Origin: Rodentibacter caecimuris | Lineage (GTDB): Bacteria > Pseudomonadota > Gammaproteobacteria > Enterobacterales > Pasteurellaceae | Length of the DNA: 64,000 bases | Assembly (NCBI RefSeq): GCF_024622045.1 | Contig: NZ_JANKBP010000006.1 | Reading direction: 5' to 3' (one strand) | Part shown: in pieces, positions 1 through 8,589 of the stretch | How the letters are laid out: every line of letters begins with the position of its first letter | Numbering within the stretch: the first letter of the stretch is position 1 | Position numbers and translations under genes: made by a program | The notes under the pieces: generated by a model | What the model saw: only the letters and a program-made list of their open reading frames with translations | Database searches by the model: none | What the model was told of the DNA's origin: nothing

Positions 1-386
1 TTAGCTAATACATAGTCCGCTTTTTGCCCTGCAATTTCCTGTTTACCGGCAATATGTGAAGGATTACGGCTCACCACTTCATTAAGAATAACCGTTGCCG
101 CTTGCCCTCTTAAATTTGGGTTGGCAGAAACCTGACCGGCTAACTGGGTTTGAGCATTTTGCTGAGCATTATTTAAAACTGCACCCGCTTTATCTACGTT
201 ATATTTATTATATTGGTTATGTGACAGCCCCGACTGACTTGGCGTAGCAATATTAATAATTTCCACACCTTGTTGACGGGCAACTTGAGTATTACCATTA
301 GCGGATTGAATATCAGCGTAGCTGAACGGAGTTACATAGCATAGAGATAATGCAATTGTAATTTTGGAAGGAGACATTTTCTTCAT
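1..386 (-). CDS. Two-partner-secretion exoprotein (filamentous haemagglutinin-like), N-terminal part only
   Basis: The frame opens with ATG at 386 and runs off the left edge of the window without a stop, giving 128 residues. It begins with a Lys-rich, then hydrophobic segment ending near Ser-Tyr-Ala-Asp, which reads as a Sec signal peptide. The mature part matches the TPS secretion domain of filamentous haemagglutinin and HxuA-type proteins: an early VEIINIATPSQSGLSHNQYN stretch, then KAGAVLNN, the family NPNL motif (NPNLRG), ILNEVVSRNPSHIAG and a KADYVLA end that normally leads into NPNGI. Such proteins are exported through a TpsB outer-membrane pore and act as adhesins, haemolysins or haem scavengers. 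Which role applies cannot be told from this piece. A perfect CRP-type palindrome lies about 200 bp upstream (584-599). Confidence 0.85.
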   Translation of the reverse strand, partial: MKKMSPSKITIALSLCYVTPFSYADIQSANGNTQVARQQGVEIINIATPSQSGLSHNQYNKYNVDKAGAVLNNAQQNAQTQLAGQVSANPNLRGQAATVILNEVVSRNPSHIAGKQEIAGQKADYVLA

Positions 387-841
387 AATATATCCAAAAA
401 ATAAGGGGAACTTGAATCGACAAACACTATTAGTGATATTTGCCACCGGAAGCTAAATCACGACAATTTATGATGTGATTGTGCCTATTTTTAACAAAAC
501 CAAACCATCATTTGGTACACCGCGTATGTTATATCACCTCCACATTAAAATTTGGTGACATGTTTCAATAAAAATGTAAATTTTGTGATGAGTATCACAA
601 AATTTAATGTAATTAAATTCGAATTCTATTGCCTTTGGCACTGAATCAAAATAATAAGATAGTTTAAGAAAATACATTTGATCGAGAAAAAGCCGGCTAT
701 CCGCTACACGGCACACGAATTTAAATTTATTTGATTCTAGAGTGAAAGGGGAACATAGATCAATGTCGTTCATCAGTTGAATTATACGGCGGATACAGTG
801 AAATAAAGGCATTATTAATTAGGTGATGTGAGGAAAATTTG
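387..841. other. AT-rich gene-free upstream region
   Basis: This 455-bp stretch lies between the exoprotein start and the 3' end of the phytase-like gene. It is very AT-rich. The one open frame in it (534-812, minus strand) has no convincing ribosome-binding site, no family I recognise, and a CRP palindrome in its middle, so I treat it as non-coding. The region most likely holds the exoprotein promoter and its control sites. Confidence 0.6.
584..599. promoter_or_regulatory. CRP-N site (perfect palindrome half-sites)
   Basis: The sequence reads TGTGA-TGAGTA-TCACA, matching both half-sites of the cAMP-CRP consensus exactly, with flanking T and A runs. It lies about 200 bp upstream of the exoprotein start, so it probably makes that gene responsive to carbon supply. 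The crp gene itself is at 50071-50742. That the site is used is inference. Confidence 0.7.
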
Positions 842-1990
842 TTACCTATTTTGTAACGATAAGCGAATAATGCGTATTTTATCCCCATCAATACCAAAAT
901 CATTGTCATTAACTAAAATCCATTCTTGAGGTGAAATAATCGCTAATCCTTCGATTTTAGTTGGAAACTTGTCTAAATCATCTGTGTTGACTATTAATTC
1001 TTTATTTACGGCTTTTTCAGTTGTGTTAGGTTTAAGTTTAATTTTGTAAAATTTAGTCGTTTTACTAATCCGTTCTAAAACGATGAGTTCATTATCATCG
1101 ATGGCGGCCATTTCACTGATTTTTACATCATTTTGAATACGTGCTTTTTTAGCATTATCTTTGATAAAAGTATCTGGAGTATCCAATTCATATAGCCATT
1201 GCCCGTTAATGGTTTGAGATTGAATATCCATAGAATATAGTGTAACGGTTCGTTTTTCGGGATCATAAGGACTTTGTAACATAAAAAAGAGTGTTTTTTC
1301 ATCTTCGCTTAAGGCTAGGGCTTCAAAACCTCGGTTAAGTTGGCGGTTTCTCAATTCTGCCGGTAAGTTCTCTGTTACGGTATAATCTGCGCCGTTTAAT
1401 TCAGATTTCACACCCTTAGGCACAAAACGATTCTTAATCCCCCCATTTTGATCCGCATAAATAATACTCGGGCCATATTCATCGGCAAGGTAAAATTCAC
1501 CGCTTTGTGTGACAACTAATGCTTCGGTATCAAAACCGTTTACCTCATCCTTGAGTAAGTTTTTATTAATATCATACGCCGTTTCGGTATTCGGATTGGA
1601 TATACCCGAGGCAAGTTTTCCTGATTGTGTTCTGAGCGGTATTTTATCTAAAATCTTTGCGGAAGATTGGTTATTTTCAGACAGTTGTAGGCGGTAAATA
1701 GTGGGGGCAAAATTAGGAACAGGAAAAACTTTACCTTTAGCACAATATGATAAGCCTAAAATTTTAGGGCTATCGCCACAATCAATATTAGGTCCTCGAT
1801 CCGTCACCGTATAAAAAACATCGGCTGGATCGCTCCGGCGATGAAATGCCCCACTTCCGATTCCGACCGATAAGTTTAATGTTTTTTCTGGTATGGTTAT
1901 TGTACCGAGTGCTTCATGAAATGATGAACTACTATAAGTATGCGCCATCGCGATACTTGGTATAAAAACAAATAAAGCCAATTTTTTCAT
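842..1990 (-). CDS. Exported esterase-like protein of the phytase-like (PF13449) family
   Basis: The protein has 382 residues from the ATG at 1990. A TTG four codons upstream would extend the frame, but the GAGG overlapping that TTG is correctly spaced to serve the ATG as a ribosome-binding site. It starts with a short signal peptide (MKKLALFVFIPSIAMA, cleavage near Ala-His), so it is periplasmic or exported. The body shows features I associate with the phytase-like beta-propeller family: VTDRGPNIDCGD near the start, GFDTEALVVTQSGEFYLADEYGPSI in the middle, NRGFEALALSEDEKTLFFMLQ, and a late KIEGLAII / LVNDNDFG stretch rich in acidic residues that could bind metal. The substrate is unknown. 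It stands alone, facing away from the gap behind pgtP. Confidence 0.75.
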   Translation of the reverse strand: MKKLALFVFIPSIAMAHTYSSSSFHEALGTITIPEKTLNLSVGIGSGAFHRRSDPADVFYTVTDRGPNIDCGDSPKILGLSYCAKGKVFPVPNFAPTIYRLQLSENNQSSAKILDKIPLRTQSGKLASGISNPNTETAYDINKNLLKDEVNGFDTEALVVTQSGEFYLADEYGPSIIYADQNGGIKNRFVPKGVKSELNGADYTVTENLPAELRNRQLNRGFEALALSEDEKTLFFMLQSPYDPEKRTVTLYSMDIQSQTINGQWLYELDTPDTFIKDNAKKARIQNDVKISEMAAIDDNELIVLERISKTTKFYKIKLKPNTTEKAVNKELIVNTDDLDKFPTKIEGLAIISPQEWILVNDNDFGIDGDKIRIIRLSLQNR

Positions 1991-2311
1991 ATTTTTCCTC
2001 AACGGATTTAGCGATTATCGGCAGTATTTTATTGTTCTTTGATGTCAAAAAGATGACATCGCTTTACTCATACTTCACCCGTAGGCCTTTTCCATCAGTT
2101 TTGCAAAAATTTAGTGAAATTTGACCGCTCTTTTCTGTTTTAACAGTTATCACATCAAGTCACGTAACCCGGAAAAGTGCGGTCAAAATTCCTTGATTTT
2201 TTGGTGAATTCTCAGTGCTAACCATGGAGGGAGGATTAAGATGATCCCCGAAAGTTATCTTTTGGGGATCTTTTATAAATTAGTGTTATATCACGATTGT
2301 TGATGGCTAAT
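1991..2311. other. Intergenic region with hairpins and uptake signals
   Basis: This gap separates the phytase-like gene from the end of pgtP. A short perfect dyad (GATGTCA / TGACATC, 2041-2060) sits about 50 bp upstream of the phytase-like start and could be an operator. Two uptake-signal copies follow in inverted orientation (a GACCGCTC variant near 2117 and AAGTGCGGTCA near 2176). A strong hairpin is at 2243-2270. I see no gene. Confidence 0.55.
2243..2270. terminator. Strong hairpin with T-run, orphan or pgtP terminator
   Basis: The stem pairs GATCCCCgAAAG with CTTTtGGGGATC around a TTAT loop. On the plus strand it is followed directly by TTTT, which is the better terminator orientation, but no plus-strand gene precedes it. 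On the minus strand it lies 42 bp behind the pgtP stop without a good U-run. It may end pgtP transcripts or a small plus-strand RNA. Confidence 0.6.
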
Positions 2312-3658
2312 TTATTTAGACTTATTATTTCTTCTTTCTAAACGTAGCACACCTAGGTGGGTCATATAACAGCAAAAAATACAACCGCATACTGCAAACA
2401 GAAGTAAATAAAAGCCTGCATTCCAGCCAAAACGTTCGGCGAGAATACCAAACAATGCAGTGCCGGAGAAACTTCCGAGAATATAGCTGAGTAATCCTCT
2501 TAAACCTGTTGCAGAACCCGCAGCAAATGAAGGCACAAGTTCAATGGTTTGCAAAGAAGAAAGGAACATTGGTACATAGATTAAGCACCCGATAACACCT
2601 GCACCGATAGTAACGGTGAGCAAATCTTGCCCTCCCCAGTACGCAAACATCGCTATACCGACCCCAACCAGTGTTATGATTGCTAATGGCATACGGCGAC
2701 CTTTAAAGTAGGTATCCGTCAACCAACCTGCTAACAGGGTAGAGGGGATGGCAGCCCATTCAAAGATAGCAAAAGCGGTTGCCATTTGCCCCTTAGAAAA
2801 GCCTTTAGTTTCCAGTAAATACAGAGGAAGCCAAGTTAATACCCCGAAACGGATCATATAGGTGAATACATCAATAAAAGAAACAAACCAAACGTTAATG
2901 TCTTTAACGATATAATCTCTAAAAATTTCCCATGTGGTTAAATTGACATTTTCTTCTTTGGTGACAACCAATTCTTCTTGTTCTGTTCCCAGAATTTTAC
3001 TGGTAGGCGGTAAACCTTCGTTATAGGTTCGACCCGTGCCGAAAATATAGAAAATAATCGCAACCACAGTAGCTATGGCAGTAGGCACGATAAAATGTGC
3101 CGCTTGCCAATGTTCCTGTCCTAACCAGGCAATACTTGCACCCGCTATCGGTGCAACCAAGCCACCTCCCACATTATGAGAAATATTGAATGCCGCCGTT
3201 GTAACGCCACGGGACTTTCGAGGGAACCAACTGGCTAGTACAACATAAGCAGGCCCGGCTCCCATTCCTTGAAAAATACCATTCAAAATACATAAAAATA
3301 AGAATACCCAAAATGATGCACTAAATCCCATCATTAGGTTTACGACTGCTGACATCATTAAGCCGAAAATCATAAAATGTTTTGGATTGGATTTGTCGGC
3401 AAAAGCAGACATAAATCCTTTACTTAATCCGTACACAATCAGCATTGTGCCGGAAATAAAACCAATATCTTTTTTGCTAAAGCCAAATTCACTGATTAGC
3501 TCTGGCGACGAAAGTAAAAAATTATTGCGTAAAATATAGTAGGCGGCATAGCCTATAAAAATCCCAAACAATGCGTGCCATCTCAGACGGTTGTAACGTT
3601 CTCTGATTTCACTGTCGGGAATGGGTTTACCCGGTTTAGATGCTAAAAAAGAAAGCAT
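2312..3658 (-). CDS. pgtP: Phosphoglycerate transporter, major facilitator family
   Basis: This 448-residue inner-membrane protein has about twelve hydrophobic helices. It matches the organophosphate:phosphate antiporter group (GlpT, UhpT, UhpC, PgtP): the N-terminal YNRLRWHALFGIFIGYAAYY, then FGFSKKDIGFISG, the YGLSKGFMSAFADKSNPKHFM loop and FNISHNVGGGLVAP. The product takes up 2- and 3-phosphoglycerate and phosphoenolpyruvate in exchange for phosphate. I choose PgtP rather than UhpT or GlpT because pgtC, pgtB and pgtA homologues are divergently encoded next door, as in the Salmonella phosphoglycerate system. The start at 3658 has an AGAGGAA ribosome-binding site. In Salmonella the PgtB/PgtA system induces this gene on external phosphoglycerate; the same is expected here. 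A CRP site lies in the shared divergent region. Confidence 0.88.
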   Translation of the reverse strand: MLSFLASKPGKPIPDSEIRERYNRLRWHALFGIFIGYAAYYILRNNFLLSSPELISEFGFSKKDIGFISGTMLIVYGLSKGFMSAFADKSNPKHFMIFGLMMSAVVNLMMGFSASFWVFLFLCILNGIFQGMGAGPAYVVLASWFPRKSRGVTTAAFNISHNVGGGLVAPIAGASIAWLGQEHWQAAHFIVPTAIATVVAIIFYIFGTGRTYNEGLPPTSKILGTEQEELVVTKEENVNLTTWEIFRDYIVKDINVWFVSFIDVFTYMIRFGVLTWLPLYLLETKGFSKGQMATAFAIFEWAAIPSTLLAGWLTDTYFKGRRMPLAIITLVGVGIAMFAYWGGQDLLTVTIGAGVIGCLIYVPMFLSSLQTIELVPSFAAGSATGLRGLLSYILGSFSGTALFGILAERFGWNAGFYLLLFAVCGCIFCCYMTHLGVLRLERRNNKSK

Positions 3659-3909
3659 AGAAATTCCTCTTATTTAAATGATGAAAAAAGAATGTTTCTT
3701 ACTTTGTAGTAATTATTTGGTATGTTAGCCTGATTAAAACGATGGGTAAAATCAGTGAAAAATGTACAAAAATGACTGATCTTTTATTTTTTCCGTGTCA
3801 AAAATGACCCATAACTTATTAAGCTGAAGAAAGTGATTTGTTGAATATCGAAATTGAGTTAATTTCACGCCATAATGAAAAATAATTAGAAAAAAGAAAA
3901 TTTAAAATT

Positions 3910-3925
3910 TGTGATTTAGATCACA
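3910..3925. promoter_or_regulatory. CRP-N site in the pgtP/pgtC divergent region
   Basis: TGTGA-TTTAGA-TCACA matches both CRP half-sites perfectly. It ends only 20 bp before the pgtC start codon but about 250 bp upstream of pgtP. That is too close to pgtC for ordinary activation, so it more likely activates pgtP or represses pgtC. The assignment is inference from spacing. Confidence 0.75.
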
Positions 3926-3945
3926 AAATAGAGACGAACTGTGTG

Positions 3946-5163
3946 ATGAAATTTTTACTTTTTATTTTGCTGTCTTGGATTAGTCCGTTGTTATTAGCCA
4001 ATGAAATTGTGATAGCGACGACCTTTTCTCCGGAAACGACCGAACATATCATTAAACAATGGCAAAATAGTTTTCCCAACCAAGAAGTCCGTTTGATTAA
4101 TCGAACATCAAATTCACTTAAGCGTTTATTAGTCCAACCGGATATAGAAAAAGTCGATTTAGTGTTGAGTTCTTCTCCTTTTCTGTTTCAAGATTTACAG
4201 GAAAAGGGATTATTGTTGGAATTGCCGAAAACTTATCAAAATGCACTTGTACCCTCTCAACTAAAATCAACGACAACGGCGATTGCTTTTTCCGGTTACG
4301 GCATTTTATTCAACCGAAATTTACTTAAACAACGCCATTTAGCCGAGCCTACTGATTGGAACAGTCTCTCTGATTCGGCTTATTTTAATAGTTTGCTAAT
4401 CAGTTCTCCTTCTCGCTCGGGCAGCACCCACATTATGTTGGAAATGCTTTTACAACAAAAAGGGTGGGGTAGCGGATGGCAAGAAATTTTAACGCTATCA
4501 GGTAATCTATCCTTGATTTCTTCCCGTAGTTTTAATGTGGCAGAAAAAATTAAACTAGGCTTAGCAATCGCTGGCATTAGTATTGATAGTTATGCGAATA
4601 ATCTAAATAGTGATCCTGATTTTGGTTTTGTTTATTTTCCTCATTCTATTGCTTCACCGGCATTTATTTCCGTATATAAAAATAACCAAAATCCGAAACA
4701 GGCTCTTGAATTTATTCAATTTTTGTTAAGTGCGGAAGGGCAGGAGGTTGTTACTTCTCCAAATATTGCAAAATTTCCACTTAAACCTTCTGCGCCGAGT
4801 AACCAGCAATACAAACAACAGCAAAAATTGTTGGCGCAGACACCGATTGATTACGAGATTTTGTTATTAAGACAACATTTAATCGAGAAATTATTTGATA
4901 ATGCAATCACATTTCGTCTCAATCAGTTGAAAGATGTGTGGGCGTTAATTTATCAACAAGAGCAAAAAACAGCTCGCAAATTGACCGCACTTCGTCATCA
5001 ATTAACTTTAGTTCCGGTGAGTGAACAGCAAGCGATAGATCCTATTTATTTGGAAAAAATTAAAAATGACCGATATTTTTTGTTGGAGCAAGAGAAGCAA
5101 TGGACGGACTTTTTCCAACAACAGATTAATGCGGTACTTGCACAATTAGAGAACATAAAATGA
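3946..5163 (+). CDS. pgtC: Periplasmic phosphoglycerate-sensing protein, PgtC-like
   Basis: The protein has 405 residues from ATG at 3946; a GTG one codon earlier is also possible, and the ribosome-binding site is weak for both. It begins with a signal peptide (MKFLLFILLSWISPLLLANE) followed by an extracellular-solute-binding fold of the ABC type: IVIATTFSPET, then VDLVLSSSPFLFQDLQEKGLLLELP, and GYGILFNRNLL with a DWNSL hinge and SPSRSGSTH. Its C-terminal third is Gln-rich and looks helical. In Salmonella PgtC is the periplasmic partner that passes the phosphoglycerate signal to PgtB. The stop codon overlaps the pgtB start as ATGA, so the two are translated together. Confidence 0.82.
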   Translation: MKFLLFILLSWISPLLLANEIVIATTFSPETTEHIIKQWQNSFPNQEVRLINRTSNSLKRLLVQPDIEKVDLVLSSSPFLFQDLQEKGLLLELPKTYQNALVPSQLKSTTTAIAFSGYGILFNRNLLKQRHLAEPTDWNSLSDSAYFNSLLISSPSRSGSTHIMLEMLLQQKGWGSGWQEILTLSGNLSLISSRSFNVAEKIKLGLAIAGISIDSYANNLNSDPDFGFVYFPHSIASPAFISVYKNNQNPKQALEFIQFLLSAEGQEVVTSPNIAKFPLKPSAPSNQQYKQQQKLLAQTPIDYEILLLRQHLIEKLFDNAITFRLNQLKDVWALIYQQEQKTARKLTALRHQLTLVPVSEQQAIDPIYLEKIKNDRYFLLEQEKQWTDFFQQQINAVLAQLENIK

Positions 5164-7079
5164 AACAGGGAAAAATAACCCAACATTTGAAAAGAGCCTC
5201 AATGATCGGATTAATATTGACCTTGTTTATTGGTATTGTGAGTTTATCTGCTTGGTATATTCAGTATCGGCAAGTGAATTATATTATTGAAGATTATTTC
5301 CCGAAAACCAATACAGCCTTAAAATTGGAAGATAAGTTTAATGTGTTTTTTAATGATTTAGAGCGTTTTTACTATTCACAAAATAATTTAAACCGTCAAG
5401 TTATGTTTAAAAACATTAAGCATCAGCTAAATGAAATTGAAATATTATCTTCTTTGTTATTTGAACAAACAGAAAAATCAACGATTAAACGGTACTTAAA
5501 TGATTTAATTCAACTAACGAATCGGATTGATAACAATTTATCCAATAATTTTTTAATTTTACAGCGAAAACAAGCATTATTAACGAAGATTCAATGGTTA
5601 AATGATGATTTTAATAATGAAATTATTTCTCAAATTAAAGAATTAAACTGGCAGAATAATTATTTTTTGAAGTATTCTTCTTTATCAAATGAGCAAAAGC
5701 AAGCGAATTCAGAAAACGAATTACTGTATTTGTATCAATTAGCGGATAAAAAAGAGCAAATCAGAACCGAGTTAGTGCAGTTTTTATATAATTTACAGCC
5801 CAATCAAACCACCATTTTGCAGGATTATGCTTATTTAAAACAGTTAATTACAGCATTAACCCAAGGTTCTTCTTATACAATCAAGAACCCAAGTATTGTG
5901 CCGTTGCAGCAGATGTTTAATGATTTATATCAAATGATTGAATCTCATCATGAATTAGATAGTCTTATTCAAGAAATCACTCATTATCAAACTGAATTAA
6001 AAAATATCCAATCTCAGAAAAATGATATCGTTGCAAAAACTCAACAAATGATAAAGCAAGAATTAAATAAAACCAGAGAAAGTTTTAGCCGACTAAATGA
6101 GAATTTAAAAATACAAACTCAAATAAGTGGCGTACTTATTATTTCTTCATTGCTTATTTTTCTGGTTCTAATTGCTTTATTTAACCAATATTATGTTAAG
6201 CGACGTTTAAGCCAACGTTTTTCACAACTCATTTATGCTATTGAAAATCTTAATCAGGGTAGAACAAAGCAAGCGCTCAATATTAATGGTAAAGATGAGC
6301 TGACAGAAATCGGTTTATTATTAAATAATCATATTCAAATTTTGCAAGAGCGGGAAAAAATTGAACAAGATTTACAGGAAACCCAAAATGAATTGATTCA
6401 AGCTGCCAAAATGGCAATCGTCGGGCAAACAATGACAACACTTGCTCATGAAATTAATCAACCTTTGAATGCAATATCAATTTATCTTTTCACGCTAAAA
6501 AAACGTCTTGAACAACGACAAGATCAACAAAATTACCTTGACGTTGAAAAGATAGAAAAATTGACAGAGCGAATCGCTAATATTATTAAAGCATTACGCC
6601 AATTTGCTAAAAATGAAATTTCATCGACACCTTATCAAGTTGTTTCTCTTAAACAAAGTTTGACTGAAGCGTGGAATTTATTGGAGCTCCGTCATAAGCC
6701 TCTTAATGCCGAATTACAGATAAAACGGGATGTTCATTTGCTTGTAAATCCAATTTTGTTGGAACAGGTTTTCGTTAATATTCTTTCAAATGCCTTAGAA
6801 GCAGGTCAAACCACACCGATTATTCAAGTTGATGTAGTTTGTTATCAAAATAAAATTTGTGTTTTTATTGAAGACAATGGAGACGGTTGGCAAACGGATA
6901 ATGCTGATAAATTATTACAACCTTTTTTCACCACTAAAAGTGTCGGATTAGGGTTAGGTTTAACGATTTGCCAACGTATTATGCAACAATTTGGGGGGAA
7001 ATTGGCGATTGCCTCTGCTTTCTCTAAAAGTGCGGTTGTTATTTTAGAATTTTCACATCATAGTGAGGAAGAAAAATGA
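5160..7079 (+). CDS. pgtB: Membrane sensor histidine kinase PgtB
   Basis: This 639-residue protein has a first membrane helix at about residues 16-34, a large periplasmic helical sensor domain, and a second membrane helix near 322-343. A HAMP-like linker follows, then the dimerisation domain with the phospho-accepting His in TLAHEINQPLNAIS (about residue 429). The ATPase domain shows NALEAG (N box, about 542), EDNGDGWQ (G1) and SVGLGLGLTICQRIM (G2). It should receive the phosphoglycerate signal with PgtC and phosphorylate PgtA. It starts within the pgtC stop (ATGA) and its own stop overlaps pgtA (ATGA), so pgtC-pgtB-pgtA is one tightly coupled operon. The base composition is noticeably AT-rich. 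Confidence 0.88.
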   Translation: MKQGKITQHLKRASMIGLILTLFIGIVSLSAWYIQYRQVNYIIEDYFPKTNTALKLEDKFNVFFNDLERFYYSQNNLNRQVMFKNIKHQLNEIEILSSLLFEQTEKSTIKRYLNDLIQLTNRIDNNLSNNFLILQRKQALLTKIQWLNDDFNNEIISQIKELNWQNNYFLKYSSLSNEQKQANSENELLYLYQLADKKEQIRTELVQFLYNLQPNQTTILQDYAYLKQLITALTQGSSYTIKNPSIVPLQQMFNDLYQMIESHHELDSLIQEITHYQTELKNIQSQKNDIVAKTQQMIKQELNKTRESFSRLNENLKIQTQISGVLIISSLLIFLVLIALFNQYYVKRRLSQRFSQLIYAIENLNQGRTKQALNINGKDELTEIGLLLNNHIQILQEREKIEQDLQETQNELIQAAKMAIVGQTMTTLAHEINQPLNAISIYLFTLKKRLEQRQDQQNYLDVEKIEKLTERIANIIKALRQFAKNEISSTPYQVVSLKQSLTEAWNLLELRHKPLNAELQIKRDVHLLVNPILLEQVFVNILSNALEAGQTTPIIQVDVVCYQNKICVFIEDNGDGWQTDNADKLLQPFFTTKSVGLGLGLTICQRIMQQFGGKLAIASAFSKSAVVILEFSHHSEEEK

Positions 7080-8323
7080 TGTTAGCTCAAGAAACGGTGT
7101 TACTGGTTGATGACGATAATGATGTATTAAACGCCTACCAATCATTATTAAGTGCAGAGGGATATCGAATTAAAGCGATCAATAACCCGTTGCAGGCACT
7201 GGAGATCATACCTGAAAACTGGAAAGGGGTAGTGGTGAGTGATATTTATATGCCGCAACTGTCCGGTTGGGAACTTTTGAGCCGTTTACATCAAAGGGAT
7301 AAACACCTACCGGTGATTTTAATTACCGGACACGGAGATGTGCCAATGGCTATCGAAGCCATGCAAAAAGGGGCGTTTTATTTTATTGAAAAACCCATCA
7401 AACCGGAAAAATTATTGATACAGCTTGAGCAAGCGCTGAGTCAACGACAACACCAATTAGCAATTAAAAATGCTCAACAAGAAGCACTGGAAACCCGTTT
7501 TATCGGACAGAGCCATTGGATTAAACAGTTTCGCCAACGTTTACAACAACTTGGAGAAACTTCGTTACCGATTTTTATTTTTGGTGAAATTGGCACGGGG
7601 CGAACCTTAGCGGCCCAACATCTCATCCGTTTTTCTACAGACCGTTTTTCGCCTCAACATAGCCTAGAATTACTTGCCCCCTGTGATATTGAAGAATTAC
7701 AGCCTCACCTTGATCAAGCCAAGCAGGGTTTATTACAACTTAAAAATATTGAATATCTCTCACAAGCGGCACAGAAAAGACTGGCATTATCAATTCAGCA
7801 ACAGCATTTTCGTTTTATTGGTATTAGTCAATATTCACCGTACCAATTATTAACGAAATTCGCTCTTTTGCCGGAGCTTTTTTATGCATTTAATTTAACT
7901 CAAATAGAATGTTTGCCACTTTCCCGTCGAACCTCTGACATTGAGCCGATTTTTCGCCATTATTTAGCCCAAACTTGTAAAAAATTAAATAAGAAGAAAC
8001 CACTTGTGAGTGAAAATTTTATTAAGCAGCTGATTTCTCAACAGTGGCTAGGTAATATCACTCAATTAGTTCACACTGCAGAGCTTTATGCCGTTGGCGT
8101 TACCGTGCAAAATGATCGTTTTTCGTTGATGCAGGAGCAAAGCGAACTATCGCTTGATAATCTTATTGATGAGTATGAAAAGCAGATCATTATAGAGGTA
8201 TTGGATCGCTTTCAAGGGAGAATTAATGACGCGGCAAATTATCTACAAATTCCCCGTAAGAAATTGTATTTACGAATGAAAAAATATGCCTTGAATAAAG
8301 CGGATTATAAAGAGTTGTTTTAA
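7076..8323 (+). CDS. pgtA: NtrC-family response regulator PgtA
   Basis: The protein has 415 residues, which I recall as the length of Salmonella PgtA. Residues 1-120 form a receiver domain with the acidic pair VDDDND, phospho-acceptor Asp in VVSDIYMPQLSGW (about residue 56) and Lys in FIEKPIKP. The central domain resembles sigma-54 AAA+ activators but is reduced: the P-loop reads FGEIGTGRT instead of GESGTGKE, no GAFTGA loop is visible, and the segment that should hold it is short. A Fis-type helix-turn-helix ends the protein (GRINDAANYLQIPRKKLYLR). It therefore probably binds DNA but cannot activate sigma-54 polymerase in the usual way. Its target is expected to be the pgtP promoter region. 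About 250 bp of featureless DNA follows. Confidence 0.85.
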   Translation: MMLAQETVLLVDDDNDVLNAYQSLLSAEGYRIKAINNPLQALEIIPENWKGVVVSDIYMPQLSGWELLSRLHQRDKHLPVILITGHGDVPMAIEAMQKGAFYFIEKPIKPEKLLIQLEQALSQRQHQLAIKNAQQEALETRFIGQSHWIKQFRQRLQQLGETSLPIFIFGEIGTGRTLAAQHLIRFSTDRFSPQHSLELLAPCDIEELQPHLDQAKQGLLQLKNIEYLSQAAQKRLALSIQQQHFRFIGISQYSPYQLLTKFALLPELFYAFNLTQIECLPLSRRTSDIEPIFRHYLAQTCKKLNKKKPLVSENFIKQLISQQWLGNITQLVHTAELYAVGVTVQNDRFSLMQEQSELSLDNLIDEYEKQIIIEVLDRFQGRINDAANYLQIPRKKLYLRMKKYALNKADYKELF

Positions 8324-8589
8324 CTTTTTTATAGGTGAGAGTGGTTGAGCGTAGTACAAAGTAGCAATGTGATAATAAATATATCTGGTATCGTGTACCA
8401 ACCAAGTCACTTTGGTATAGTAAAATGCCTGGAAGTCTTATAGAAATATTTAGTGTTTAGAGGCAACATGAATAGTATATTAGGTTAGATAATATTTCCT
8501 CGAAGTTTTCTCTGTCGATTGTTCTATTTAGAAATATATAAAGCCGAATTATATTGATGCTATTTTATACGCCTTAAATAAGGACGTTT
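8324..8589. other. Gene-free decayed DNA behind pgtA
   Basis: I see no open frame, RNA gene or clear terminator here. It is AT-rich with dispersed stop codons and leads into the VgrG relic. Confidence 0.5.

Noticed and set aside
534..812. A 92-codon open frame on the minus strand
   Set aside because: No ribosome-binding site or family resemblance; it contains the CRP palindrome and lies in AT-rich upstream DNA.
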